From positions 3,782,001 through 3,846,000 of the forward strand of contig NC_026744.1 in the NCBI RefSeq assembly GCF_000210295.1: a stretch of 64,000 nucleotides of DNA. The letters run 5' to 3'. A program made the position numbers and the translations under genes. The notes beneath the pieces were generated by a model, which was given only the letters and a program-made list of their open reading frames with translations, was not told where the DNA came from and did not search any database. Origin of the DNA: Trypanosoma brucei gambiense DAL972 (lineage: Eukaryota; Euglenozoa; Kinetoplastea; Trypanosomatida; Trypanosomatidae). The stretch's first letter is position 1. Every line of letters starts with the position of its first letter. This document shows, piece by piece, positions 30,756-39,135 of the stretch.

Positions 30756-31538
30756 ATGTTACGGCATTTGTTCCGATCTACTGCGGCTTGGGCCCCAAAG
30801 CGGTCGGCCACTCGAGAGCAGCGGCTTAAGGAGCGTGTGGCAGCCAGAATGGAACTTGAGGCACAGGTTAAATCACGAGTGGCATGTTACCCCCATCGTT
30901 CACTAACACGTCCGGCACTGCGATTAGAAAGACATCAGGTGAATACTCCACTCTTTCATTCGCAACTCCTTAACCTCAACAAGATGGCAACTGACCTTCA
31001 GTGTATTTCGTTTAGCGCACCGAAAGGCCACTGGGATGCTGCCATTGTTCTTATAAAGGGTCATCCAAATGAGGCAAATTTCGAGGTTTGGGTGAACCCC
31101 ACCGTACCCGGTTATGATGATCGTCACTCTATAGCACCAATGTATGGCATGTGGGAAAATTGCATCTCATGCGGAGCCTGTACGGCGTGGGTCATTCGAC
31201 CACAATCCATCACCTGCAGTGGCTTGGACGAGTACGGGAACGAGAAGACTGAAGTACTTGATGGCATGCGTGCGCGCTGCCTCATGCATGAGTTGGATCA
31301 CTTGAGTGGGAAGACTATCCTTGATCAGGCACAGGGACCAGAGTTCATCGTAAGTGGAATTGCAATGGGTCAGAGGGATCTGTGGCCCCCAAATTTCCCT
31401 TCTGCAGAAGCGTATATGACTTCCCCCCATCAGTTCTTTGATTATGTCAAAAACGGACCAATTATCCCACCAGGAATGGAGTGGTTTTATGCGCAAAGTA
31501 TGAATCAGCAGTTTGAGGACGCTCGCCTGAGCCACTAA
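30756..31538 (+). CDS. Peptide deformylase-like protein, probably mitochondrial
   Basis: 260 residues. The Arg-rich, Ser/Thr-containing N-terminus (MLRHLFRSTAAWAPKRSATR) looks like a mitochondrial presequence. The metal site is recognisable: HELDH at 178-182 (motif III) and Cys136 in ENCIS (motif II, usually EGCLS). Motif I, normally GxGLAAPQ, reads FSAPK at residues 86-90, so the conserved Gln is a Lys. Peptide deformylases remove the formyl group from Met of organelle-translated proteins. Zinc/iron ligands are intact but motifs I and II are altered, so activity and specificity are uncertain. Trypanosomes have more than one homologue; which one this is cannot be decided here. Confidence 0.82.
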   Translation: MLRHLFRSTAAWAPKRSATREQRLKERVAARMELEAQVKSRVACYPHRSLTRPALRLERHQVNTPLFHSQLLNLNKMATDLQCISFSAPKGHWDAAIVLIKGHPNEANFEVWVNPTVPGYDDRHSIAPMYGMWENCISCGACTAWVIRPQSITCSGLDEYGNEKTEVLDGMRARCLMHELDHLSGKTILDQAQGPEFIVSGIAMGQRDLWPPNFPSAEAYMTSPHQFFDYVKNGPIIPPGMEWFYAQSMNQQFEDARLSH

Positions 31539-31903
31539 CAACTTGTGGGGGTACGTCCTGAAGCCGGCTTGCTGTGCGTTTCTGTGTGTGTTTTTTGTTT
31601 TCGCTTTCGGATGGAAGTGGTGATAATGACGATCGAAATATGTTGTTGTTTGTATGGTTACATATGTTGTTACCGCACACTTTGAATCGCTTTTTGGCAA
31701 AAATAATTTCTCCCCATGTTCGTTGGTTTACCGTAGTGTTGTGCTTTCCTACCAGATCTGTGCGACAGTCGTCGAACTACTCTCCTCTGTTCTATTTCTT
31801 ATGTTTACTTAACGCAAATTTGTAGGACGCGTGAAACGAAAGCAGTTCTCAATTCGCGACTGAAGGAAAATATATTTATTGGTTTTGGAAGAGCGCTAAC
31901 CTC
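31539..31903. other. Intergenic, no gene seen
   Basis: 365 bases with pyrimidine stretches at 31580-31610 and 31783-31812 (CTCCTCTGTTCTATTTCTTATG). No gene. Confidence 0.55.
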
Positions 31904-33574
31904 ATGCCGGTTACGACACACTTTTCTAGCATTGGCGCTAAGCAGTCTGAAGTCATCGAGACTGCCACAACATTGGGATGGACAAATGATCATCAAGCGC
32001 AGGATTATCTCCAGAAACTGTTGATCATCGGTCGGCCTATCCTTAGAGCACACAACTGGAAGATACACCGCTTGAAAGAATTTTACCCGCGTAGCGCGCG
32101 GCTGCTGGGGCAAAATTTTAATAGAGGGGAAGAAGTGTGTGTTAGATTTCGTGTACCCAAGGAGAAGAACACATTTTTCCCATTTCATGAGGTGGTTTGT
32201 ACTTTTTTGCATGAGCTTGCCCACTGCAAGTACTCCAAGCACGACCGGCACTTTTGGGAACTGTACACAGAGCTTTCAGTGGAGTGTTGCAGATTAGATC
32301 TAAATGCTTCGCTAGAGAGGGAAGCTGCTGCCCCACCAGATCGTCGTCATACAGGCAGTGGTAGGCGTCTTGGCGGGAGCAGAATAGTTCCACTTCCTCG
32401 CGAGCCAGAGGCGATGCGGCGCATTCTTTCTGAGGCTGCGGAGAGGCGCCGGCAATCGAGTGAAAATGGTCAGTGTTATGGATGTGCACACGACAAAACG
32501 GGAGTAGGGAGTGAGTTGAATGACGGTTTGTGGACTTGTGATAACTGCGATGGCGTCATTGATGCTCTGCGTGGAAAGTGTGAGTTCTGTGTGGAGGTGG
32601 GCGACTCAACCGAACAAGTTGAGGAGTGGAGTTGTAAACGGTGTTCTTTTCATAATCACTGTGCTCTTGTGCAGTGTGAGGCGTGCGGTCGCTTAAAGTC
32701 AGGACGTACAGCTGACGGAACGAACACTGTTCATACCGTGAAAGCGTTGGCAGCGTCGTCCGACCACTTGCTCTTCACCATGACTTTGGGCCGAGTAGCT
32801 GATGCGTTAGCTCCTATCCTACAGGAAATGCGGTGGAGTGTGGCATGTCTTGAGGAATTCGCGCCTCCATTGAAGCGTGTGATGTCAAGATCTAGTTTCA
32901 AGAATAGCAACGAGTGCGACACACTGAGCATTCGCCTCCGCTCACCGAATAATCCCCACGAGCCACTGACATTTACCTGTGTGCTGGCGCATGCACTGCA
33001 TCAGTTGGCGCATCTGACAGAGAAGAACCATGGCGCAAACTTTGTTCACGCGTGGATAGCTATGATTCACCGTTTTCTCACTGAAACAAAGGCGTTTAGT
33101 GACGATTTCATAAGTAGTCAAGAGCAAGAAGACCTTCTCTGTTTGGCAATGGAGTTGGAATTACTTCTTAATGGATTAAGTGGGAGAGATACTGCGCTTT
33201 GTGACGATTCGTTAGACAATGTTCCTCATCTGCAGCGACTTTTTGAGAACTGTGCCACCTTTGTTAAACGTGAGCGCCTTTTTACCGTTGCTACAACCCG
33301 TGAGGCCGGTGTGGTAGGACACAGTAAGCACTTGGAACTGTGGCAGTGCAGAAGATGTAGCGTTAACAACAATGGTGGTTTCATAATATTCTGTGAAGTG
33401 TGTGGCGCGCCCCGCCAGCTTTCAGTGCTACTTCGTACATCTCGCACTGTTGCCGTTTGTGCTGCTAGTAACGAAACGGTTATTGACATTTCCGATGATG
33501 ACGGTGATGATGGCTCCGCGACGTCAGCAGGAGAGGCAACGATTTCCCCCGGTGTCGTCTTCATAATTGATTAG
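31904..33574 (+). CDS. WLM-domain metalloprotease with second, altered WLM domain and RanBP2 zinc fingers
   Basis: 556 residues. Residues 35-130 are a WLM (Wss1-like) metalloprotease domain with HELAH at 103-107 and third ligand His113. Two or three RanBP2-type zinc fingers follow (WTCDNC... at 210-229; WSCKRCSFHNHC...CEAC at 242-261). Residues 300-390 are a second WLM-like domain with HQLAH at 366-370 and His376: the metal ligands are kept but the catalytic Glu is Gln. Another RanBP2 finger (WQCRRCSVNNNGG...CEVC) follows. The C-terminus carries VIDISDDDGDD and VVFIID, which resemble SUMO-interacting motifs. Wss1/SPRTN proteases degrade DNA-protein crosslinks and bind SUMO or ubiquitin; that role is inferred from the architecture. 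Confidence 0.88.
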   Translation: MPVTTHFSSIGAKQSEVIETATTLGWTNDHQAQDYLQKLLIIGRPILRAHNWKIHRLKEFYPRSARLLGQNFNRGEEVCVRFRVPKEKNTFFPFHEVVCTFLHELAHCKYSKHDRHFWELYTELSVECCRLDLNASLEREAAAPPDRRHTGSGRRLGGSRIVPLPREPEAMRRILSEAAERRRQSSENGQCYGCAHDKTGVGSELNDGLWTCDNCDGVIDALRGKCEFCVEVGDSTEQVEEWSCKRCSFHNHCALVQCEACGRLKSGRTADGTNTVHTVKALAASSDHLLFTMTLGRVADALAPILQEMRWSVACLEEFAPPLKRVMSRSSFKNSNECDTLSIRLRSPNNPHEPLTFTCVLAHALHQLAHLTEKNHGANFVHAWIAMIHRFLTETKAFSDDFISSQEQEDLLCLAMELELLLNGLSGRDTALCDDSLDNVPHLQRLFENCATFVKRERLFTVATTREAGVVGHSKHLELWQCRRCSVNNNGGFIIFCEVCGAPRQLSVLLRTSRTVAVCAASNETVIDISDDDGDDGSATSAGEATISPGVVFIID

Positions 33575-33584
33575 GCAACAGCAA

Positions 33585-33602
33585 ATATATATATATATAT
33601 AT
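33585..33602. repeat. (TA)n microsatellite
   Basis: Eighteen bases of alternating A and T directly downstream of the WLM protease gene. Confidence 0.8.
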
Positions 33603-34039
33603 TGTATGTTTGAGGGGCATGTGTGCCTCCTTCTTCCTTTTCACTCTTATTTGTATCATTGCACTACAGACTTGCATAAGGCGGTCAAGGCAAGTTATTT
33701 TGTTCCTTTCACGAGTTTAAATATTTTCTTTCATATGGCGTAAATTGTAAAACCCATTTCTCTTTTAATCTGGTTTACTACGCGTGCATGATTTTTGCTC
33801 GATGCCCTCATCATGCGGATGGATTTCTATGCGTTTGTACACCCTGCGGACGTTTTTTTTTGTTGCTGGTACGTGCATTTGTTTGTTTTCAACAACGAAG
33901 CGGCGTGCAGTAGGTAGGTACTGGTTTGTACTACTATCCCACACCGAAATTAGGGGGTTAATTTATTTTATTCTATTTTTGTAATGTCGTAGCAACAACT
34001 TACAGACCAGATTCTGCCGTTCCTTCACTTCGAATTGCC

Positions 34040-34086
34040 TTGTTTTATTCTCCTCCTTGTTTGCCTCATTGTTCTTCTATCCTTAG
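34040..34086 (+). promoter_or_regulatory. Polypyrimidine tract and AG acceptor
   Basis: A C/T-rich tract ending in TCTATCCTTAG at 34085-34086, 18 bases before the ATG at 34105. It strongly supports that start and a short 5' UTR. Confidence 0.7.
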
Positions 34087-34104
34087 ATTTAGTACGACCT
34101 CTCG

Positions 34105-35808
34105 ATGGATACCGCGTACGCGACCCTCTTCAGCAAGTACAGAGAGGCTGCCGTATTAGCCTGCGATGAAATCGGCATTGAGCCGGAGGATTTGTTGTAT
34201 AGGGCCAAGAAGTCTTTCAAACAGTCAGACAACGACAGCTCCAGTGCGATCCTCGTGCGGTACACGCTAAATGAGCGCACGAGACAGAACCGAATTCGGC
34301 AAGTGCTCGTTATTAGGAACAAACTTGTGCTTCAGGGCAACGTATCTGACAAGTGGAAGAAACGATGCCAACAGTACCCTGACGCACCGCGAGCACCACG
34401 GATACCGAAGGCAGTGTTAGAGAAGTTGTTAGCACAGTTGGAAAAGGAGCGAGAAGATAAGAGCGATGAGGTAGGCAGTGCTCACCCTTCATCGCCAGCG
34501 TTTTCTCTTACGGGGGAAATACATAAAGGACTTAGGTTGAGAAGATCATTGGGGAGGAGTGGTGGTGCATCTTTTGTTCGTTCGCCTTCGGGAACCGAAA
34601 CTTTCCGCTCACCGATGGCGGGGTCGCCTATGCATATGAGTCGAACCTCACCAACAGCAGCTGCTGCTCGAGGTAGGAGGGGTAGTAAAGTACTATTTGG
34701 GAGAGAACTCGAGGTGAAGGACCTTGAGGTACGCCGTGGGGGTCACTCTGCCACAGCTCCCATCATAAAATACTCTGAGGAGTGTCGTTCCAGTCCTTCT
34801 CGCAGCAGGCAGTCGGGGAGGAAAGCGCGTAAACATGGACCTGTCCCCCCATCTGACCCTCCACTATTTCCTCCGATTCCGCGGCACGGGCGCAGTGATG
34901 AAACGCTCGCTCAAGAGGCGGAAAATCTCGAGAGGTATCGACACACTCTTTCGCTGTACGCAGTCGACAGCGCCGCATTACTGGAAAAATTCATGGAACA
35001 AACTGCCAAAAGGGGACCGAACGGCAGTAACACCGAGTCGAATGCTACGGCGCAAGATTCGGCCCGCTCAAAGAGTGCTGCGCAAGATGGAGAAGTGGAG
35101 GCAACCAAGAAAGGGAAGAGGAGCGATATCGTGTGTTTGCCACAGAGAACAGCGCAGGAACGGAGGACTGCGGTTTTTATGCGCTTAGCGAGAATGCAAT
35201 TGGCCCGTAATATGGATGAATTCAGGAAGATGAAAATTTACCTCGGTGAAATGGATGAAATTGGACAAGCAGGTACCATCGTAGCATCTATCAGAGCTCG
35301 CGCCAACATAAATAAACCTCCCACACATGAAGAATACATGGAAACACTGCGGGACAAAGAGCGCCAGCGTGAACTTCGACTCCAGCGTGAGAAGAAAGAG
35401 TTCCAGCGGACTTTGAAACTGCACGAAAAGAAGGAGCGCAGTGCGAAGAAAGTTCTTGAAAAGATAAAGAGCAAGTGGACAAATGTACGTTTGGAGGCTC
35501 TGACCACCAAGCGTGACATTGCTCTAACAAACCGCAAACGCGCGGACAGACGACTAAAAATGAAACAAGATCATTATTGTGTGCGTCTTTCCAAGAAGGA
35601 AATGGAGACTGAAGAACGTCGCAGAAAACTATTCCGAACCATCTCCATGAAGCGGTATGAACATGACCAGGAGGAACTCTTCCGCAAAAACATAAAGGGG
35701 AAAATAATGGAGATGGATAGACTGAAAAACTGGCGTAGTGAATCCCTTGCGCTGCCAGATGTATCACCACACTCAGAAAAGAAAAAAACGATACTTTGTC
35801 CCTTGTAA
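34105..35808 (+). CDS. Basic coiled-coil protein, 567 aa, unknown
   Basis: The ATG at 34105 is 18 bases past a clear splice acceptor. The N-terminal 110 residues look like a small helical domain (MDTAYATLFSKYREAAV...). The middle (about 130-290) is Ser/Pro/Arg-rich and disordered. The C-terminal 200 residues are a highly charged helix/coiled coil (RDKERQRELRLQREKKEF; SKKEMETEERRRKLFRTI). No catalytic motif. Such Lys/Arg/Glu-rich single helices are common in cytoskeletal and basal-body proteins, but no specific family is recognised. Confidence 0.75.
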   Translation: MDTAYATLFSKYREAAVLACDEIGIEPEDLLYRAKKSFKQSDNDSSSAILVRYTLNERTRQNRIRQVLVIRNKLVLQGNVSDKWKKRCQQYPDAPRAPRIPKAVLEKLLAQLEKEREDKSDEVGSAHPSSPAFSLTGEIHKGLRLRRSLGRSGGASFVRSPSGTETFRSPMAGSPMHMSRTSPTAAAARGRRGSKVLFGRELEVKDLEVRRGGHSATAPIIKYSEECRSSPSRSRQSGRKARKHGPVPPSDPPLFPPIPRHGRSDETLAQEAENLERYRHTLSLYAVDSAALLEKFMEQTAKRGPNGSNTESNATAQDSARSKSAAQDGEVEATKKGKRSDIVCLPQRTAQERRTAVFMRLARMQLARNMDEFRKMKIYLGEMDEIGQAGTIVASIRARANINKPPTHEEYMETLRDKERQRELRLQREKKEFQRTLKLHEKKERSAKKVLEKIKSKWTNVRLEALTTKRDIALTNRKRADRRLKMKQDHYCVRLSKKEMETEERRRKLFRTISMKRYEHDQEELFRKNIKGKIMEMDRLKNWRSESLALPDVSPHSEKKKTILCPL

Positions 35809-36857
35809 TTACTATAAAGGATGTAAATGTACAATAAAAATAACTACCTCTAGTTCACTTATGTTTGGCTTTTTGCTTTTATTACGGTTTAATTTCCTCT
35901 GTTGAGTAAGCGGCGAAAAGGAGATCATTGAGCGGTGAGAAATGTATCATATGTTTCTTTAATTTCTGTTTTTCGTGTTCGTGCATTCTTTTTTTTAAAA
36001 AAAAAAGAATGCGGTAAAAGAAAATTTAAAAATGTCGTTGAAATGAGTGTATGGGTACGAGACTGCTTGACCTACCCTTTTCCGCGAGTGGCGGAAGTTT
36101 CGTTACCGTTGAATCTTTTTTTTTTGTTTGCTCTCCCTTCTCTTTTATACTTTTTACTCAGCATATAATGTGCATCTGTACGTTTGGTAATCTTTCCGTC
36201 TCTTCCCTCAGATAATTTTTTGAGACGACGTGTGAGCTTCTGTTTATTTACCCAAAATTCTCAAAAAGCCGCCGCGTGTAGTTGCAGCTGCTGCCTCTTT
36301 CTGTGTATTTTCGTTTATTCGTGTTCTTTTTTTTTTCAACTATCGGTTAGAATTTTTTTTTTTACTCTCCCGTCACCCATCAAAAATAACTTCCCCCCCT
36401 TTCTTGATGAAGTTTGTTAACATTCCCTCGCATATCGTCGCTGTTCTGTGTGTTATCTGAGCTATAGAACTCGCACTACAATCTTACTTGAATATATAAG
36501 CATACATTTTCTCATTGGTGACCATTCTATTTTGCTATGTTATTTCACAACCGAATGGTTGTGTTGGTTTTTCTTCTAATTTACTCCTTGTAACGTATCA
36601 GGAGTAACCAAAATAAAGCGTAAGGTAACTAAAATTAAACGAAAGGGACAAGGTACTACTCCGTTTCGCCGCACACACATTCTTGCGCGATCTTGAACGA
36701 ATTAAATTACACCCATTTTTATTAATAGATAGTTATAGTCTATATCCGTGTTTTGTTAATTATTTTTTTTTGTTTTTGGGTTGAAAGTCTCGCTTGAACT
36801 TTCACTCTATATTTGCCTGGTTATTTGGTGTTTAGGCTCGTTGCCTTTCTGAAGCTG
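35809..36857. other. Intergenic, poly(T)-rich, contains a palindrome
   Basis: 1.05 kb, very T-rich, with repeated poly(T) runs (e.g. 36113-36125, 36326-36336, 36353-36363, 36763-36776). A near-perfect AT palindrome lies at 35983-36012. The probable acceptor for the next gene is TGGTGTTTAG at 36834-36835, 22 bases before the ATG at 36858. No gene. Confidence 0.55.
35983..36012. repeat. 30-base palindrome (GCATTC-T8-A10-GAATGC)
   Basis: The arms GCATTC and GAATGC flank eight T and ten A bases; the whole could extrude as a hairpin with a minimal loop. It lies between two genes on the same strand. Confidence 0.8.
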
Positions 36858-38648
36858 ATGGAAAATTTGGTGGACGTTGGAAAATCCAATGGAACAACCA
36901 ATGGCGCTGCTACACGCCGTGGTAAAACTCAGTGTACTGAATGGAGGGGGAAATGCAAACGACAAAAGGTAAGCAAACAACTGAGTGATGGTGCATCCAT
37001 TGGTTTCCTACCACGGTTAACTAACGAACATGTTGTCCCCCCCTCCAACGCGGCAAAAGGCGGTAAGGAACCGAATTCCACTGCCTTAACAGAGTCCGCA
37101 AATCACGGTTCTGTGCCGAAGGACGTTCCGTGTTTCCAGCAGAGTAATGATAGTCTCAGTTGTGGTTTGTCGTCTTCTCGTATAACTTTTGTCTTACCAT
37201 GTTCCGCATCAGACGAAAATAAAGTCGTAACTCCTGTGTACCTGCATATCTATGAGCTAAGTCATGGAATTCTGCATCGGCACAGCAAAAAAGTAACGGG
37301 GAAATACGTTAAGGGTGTTTATCATAGTGCTGTGGTGTGCTACGGAATGGAGTTTTTCTTTGAAGGTGGCATAACAGTTACTTGTGCTGGTCGAACGCGC
37401 TTCGGTGAGAAGTTTGACAAGGTCGAAATTGGGCACACCAATAAACCGCTTAGCTCTTTCCTGGATTGGGCAGGTCAACGTTCGAGGAGCACATACATTT
37501 TCCATTCTTATCATCCAACGGAGCACAATTGTCACACGTTTACCTCGGACGCAATCAGTTTTCTCATGGGACCTGAAGCATCTTTGCCATCGTACCTAAC
37601 GGAAACCATCGACACGATTGTGAAAACACCCGTAGGGACCGGTGTGGTGGAGCTGCTGGTGCATTTTTTGGGAGGTATGAAATATGTGGCTGCTGAAAAT
37701 CAGAGAAGGCGAATGAGTGAGCGGAAGGCCTGCCTGACGAGGGCGAGGAGGTGCATTGCCAATAATGTCATTAATACAACTCCTCCAGCGAGTGTTACAC
37801 TGTTTCGTGTGAGTGACCCCTCAAGTTGTCATCGCACTCTTGCTGCGGTAGAACCCTATGGAAGGCGGTTGTTGGAGCATAAGGCCATAGAGCCACCAGC
37901 GATGAATTTCCTGCGATGTGTGCAAGGTTTATGCGCGGGAGTTGAGTTCATTGATCCAGATTATGTTACTGAATACGTCAACCTTGCAACATATGCTCTC
38001 ATACACACAACACCAACACTCAGGGGGCCCATACTGAACAGCCTGCGGGTTGCTGTTCTTCACAAGATGGTTTTATGTACCTGTGCTTTTCACCCTCTCC
38101 TTCTCTGTGCTTTATCTGAGACTGTCCGCAACTTTATGAACTTGACGGCGGAGGGCAGGCTCGCGTTACTGCGTCTTTTGTGCAATATGGGTGGTAGCAT
38201 CCATGGGGCTGTGGCACTGAGTTCTGCTGAATACTCACAAATGTGGGTGGCGGCCGCTGGGCAAGCCGTGATGGATTATAGAAACCCTGCTATCGTTTAT
38301 ACGGGAGCCGCACTAATTGCCAACCTTGCTGTGGCATTTGTTCTAACCGAAAATTTTGTTTCAAAAACTGTGGAATACCCCCATATTTCTGACCAGTGTC
38401 ACAACCTCATTACTGTGACACTTTTTTACCTTGGGTCTTGGCCGAGGGAACGTGTCCCGGAGGCGGCAACAACTTTGATGTTGTTTGCCCTTTTTATTTT
38501 GCTTTCATCTTCTTTTGATGCTTCTAGAGCGGCCAAACTTCATCCTTTCCAACTGAATTTTGACTGCTTGATCAGGGAGGTACGGACGTTGGAGAGCTCA
38601 ACCCTCATCCGCATGCTGCAGGACATTTTAAGGTGTCCCCACGCATAG
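36858..38648 (+). CDS. PPPDE-PUL protein (DeSI-like isopeptidase)
   Basis: The first ATG is at 36858 (MENLVDVGKS), just after a TTTAG acceptor, giving 596 residues. After a 120-residue disordered leader, residues 127-240 form a PPPDE cysteine-protease domain: His156 in GVYHSAVVCYG and Cys225 in HNCHTFTSD are the permuted catalytic pair. Known members cleave SUMO or ubiquitin from proteins. The C-terminal half (about 330-590) is an all-helical ARM-like region with the character of a PUL domain, which in other proteins binds Cdc48/p97. The combination suggests a deconjugating enzyme working with p97; this link is inference. Confidence 0.83.
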   Translation: MENLVDVGKSNGTTNGAATRRGKTQCTEWRGKCKRQKVSKQLSDGASIGFLPRLTNEHVVPPSNAAKGGKEPNSTALTESANHGSVPKDVPCFQQSNDSLSCGLSSSRITFVLPCSASDENKVVTPVYLHIYELSHGILHRHSKKVTGKYVKGVYHSAVVCYGMEFFFEGGITVTCAGRTRFGEKFDKVEIGHTNKPLSSFLDWAGQRSRSTYIFHSYHPTEHNCHTFTSDAISFLMGPEASLPSYLTETIDTIVKTPVGTGVVELLVHFLGGMKYVAAENQRRRMSERKACLTRARRCIANNVINTTPPASVTLFRVSDPSSCHRTLAAVEPYGRRLLEHKAIEPPAMNFLRCVQGLCAGVEFIDPDYVTEYVNLATYALIHTTPTLRGPILNSLRVAVLHKMVLCTCAFHPLLLCALSETVRNFMNLTAEGRLALLRLLCNMGGSIHGAVALSSAEYSQMWVAAAGQAVMDYRNPAIVYTGAALIANLAVAFVLTENFVSKTVEYPHISDQCHNLITVTLFYLGSWPRERVPEAATTLMLFALFILLSSSFDASRAAKLHPFQLNFDCLIREVRTLESSTLIRMLQDILRCPHA

Positions 38649-39135
38649 CATTCGCAGCGTGGTCGCCTCCTCCCCTCTCCTCTAATTCGGAAGCGAGGGG
38701 AAGAATAATTGTGTGAAGAATCTTTTTTTTTTATCGTAACGTTTCTATCGGCAAAAGGGTGATGGTGCTCAACGCTTCCATGGGGTGAAAATGCTATCAC
38801 CTGTAACAGTTAGTTACACGGTTATTGTTTTTTTATGTGCAGAGCTCGCATATGGCCTCTGCCCTCCCTGCTGACCATCGTATCGCATTGGTTCCCTTCT
38901 GAACTTCTTTTTTTTTTCTTCCTTTTCTGCTTAGGGGCGGGCATCGACGTACCTTTCGTACTTGAATACAATTACTGATTTACCTGTGGTGCACAAGTGC
39001 CGTTCTCACATTTCCTTTGATTGGTCTTCATATTTAAATTTTGGTCCCTTTTTTTTTACAAAAAATCGTACGGTAGTCATTTTAACCGAAAAGAAACCGA
39101 TAGTCCTTCCTCCCCATTACCTGTGTTGAACCACA
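38649..39135. other. Intergenic upstream of CPSF160
   Basis: 487 bases with a T-run near 38723-38732, the splice tract annotated below and another T-run near 39050-39058. No gene. Confidence 0.55.
38907..38934 (+). promoter_or_regulatory. Polypyrimidine tract and AG acceptor for CPSF160
   Basis: A continuous T/C run ending in TTCTGCTTAG at 38933-38934, about 200 bases before the CPSF160 start. A textbook trypanosome trans-splice signal. Confidence 0.7.

Larger units (their letters stand above)
33575..34104. other. Intergenic, TA repeat and splice tract
   Basis: 530 bases. A (TA)n run at 33585-33602 follows the WLM stop. The polypyrimidine tract at its end is annotated separately. No gene. 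Confidence 0.6.

Noticed and set aside
31904..33574. Frame error as the cause of the HQLAH change
   Set aside because: The frame is continuous, the flanking ligands have exact spacing and only one codon (CAG for GAG) differs, so it is read as a genuine substitution, although a single-base sequencing error cannot be excluded.
35291..35770. 159-codon minus-strand frame opposite the coiled-coil gene
   Set aside because: Antisense shadow of a well-supported plus-strand gene, in the wrong direction for the array.
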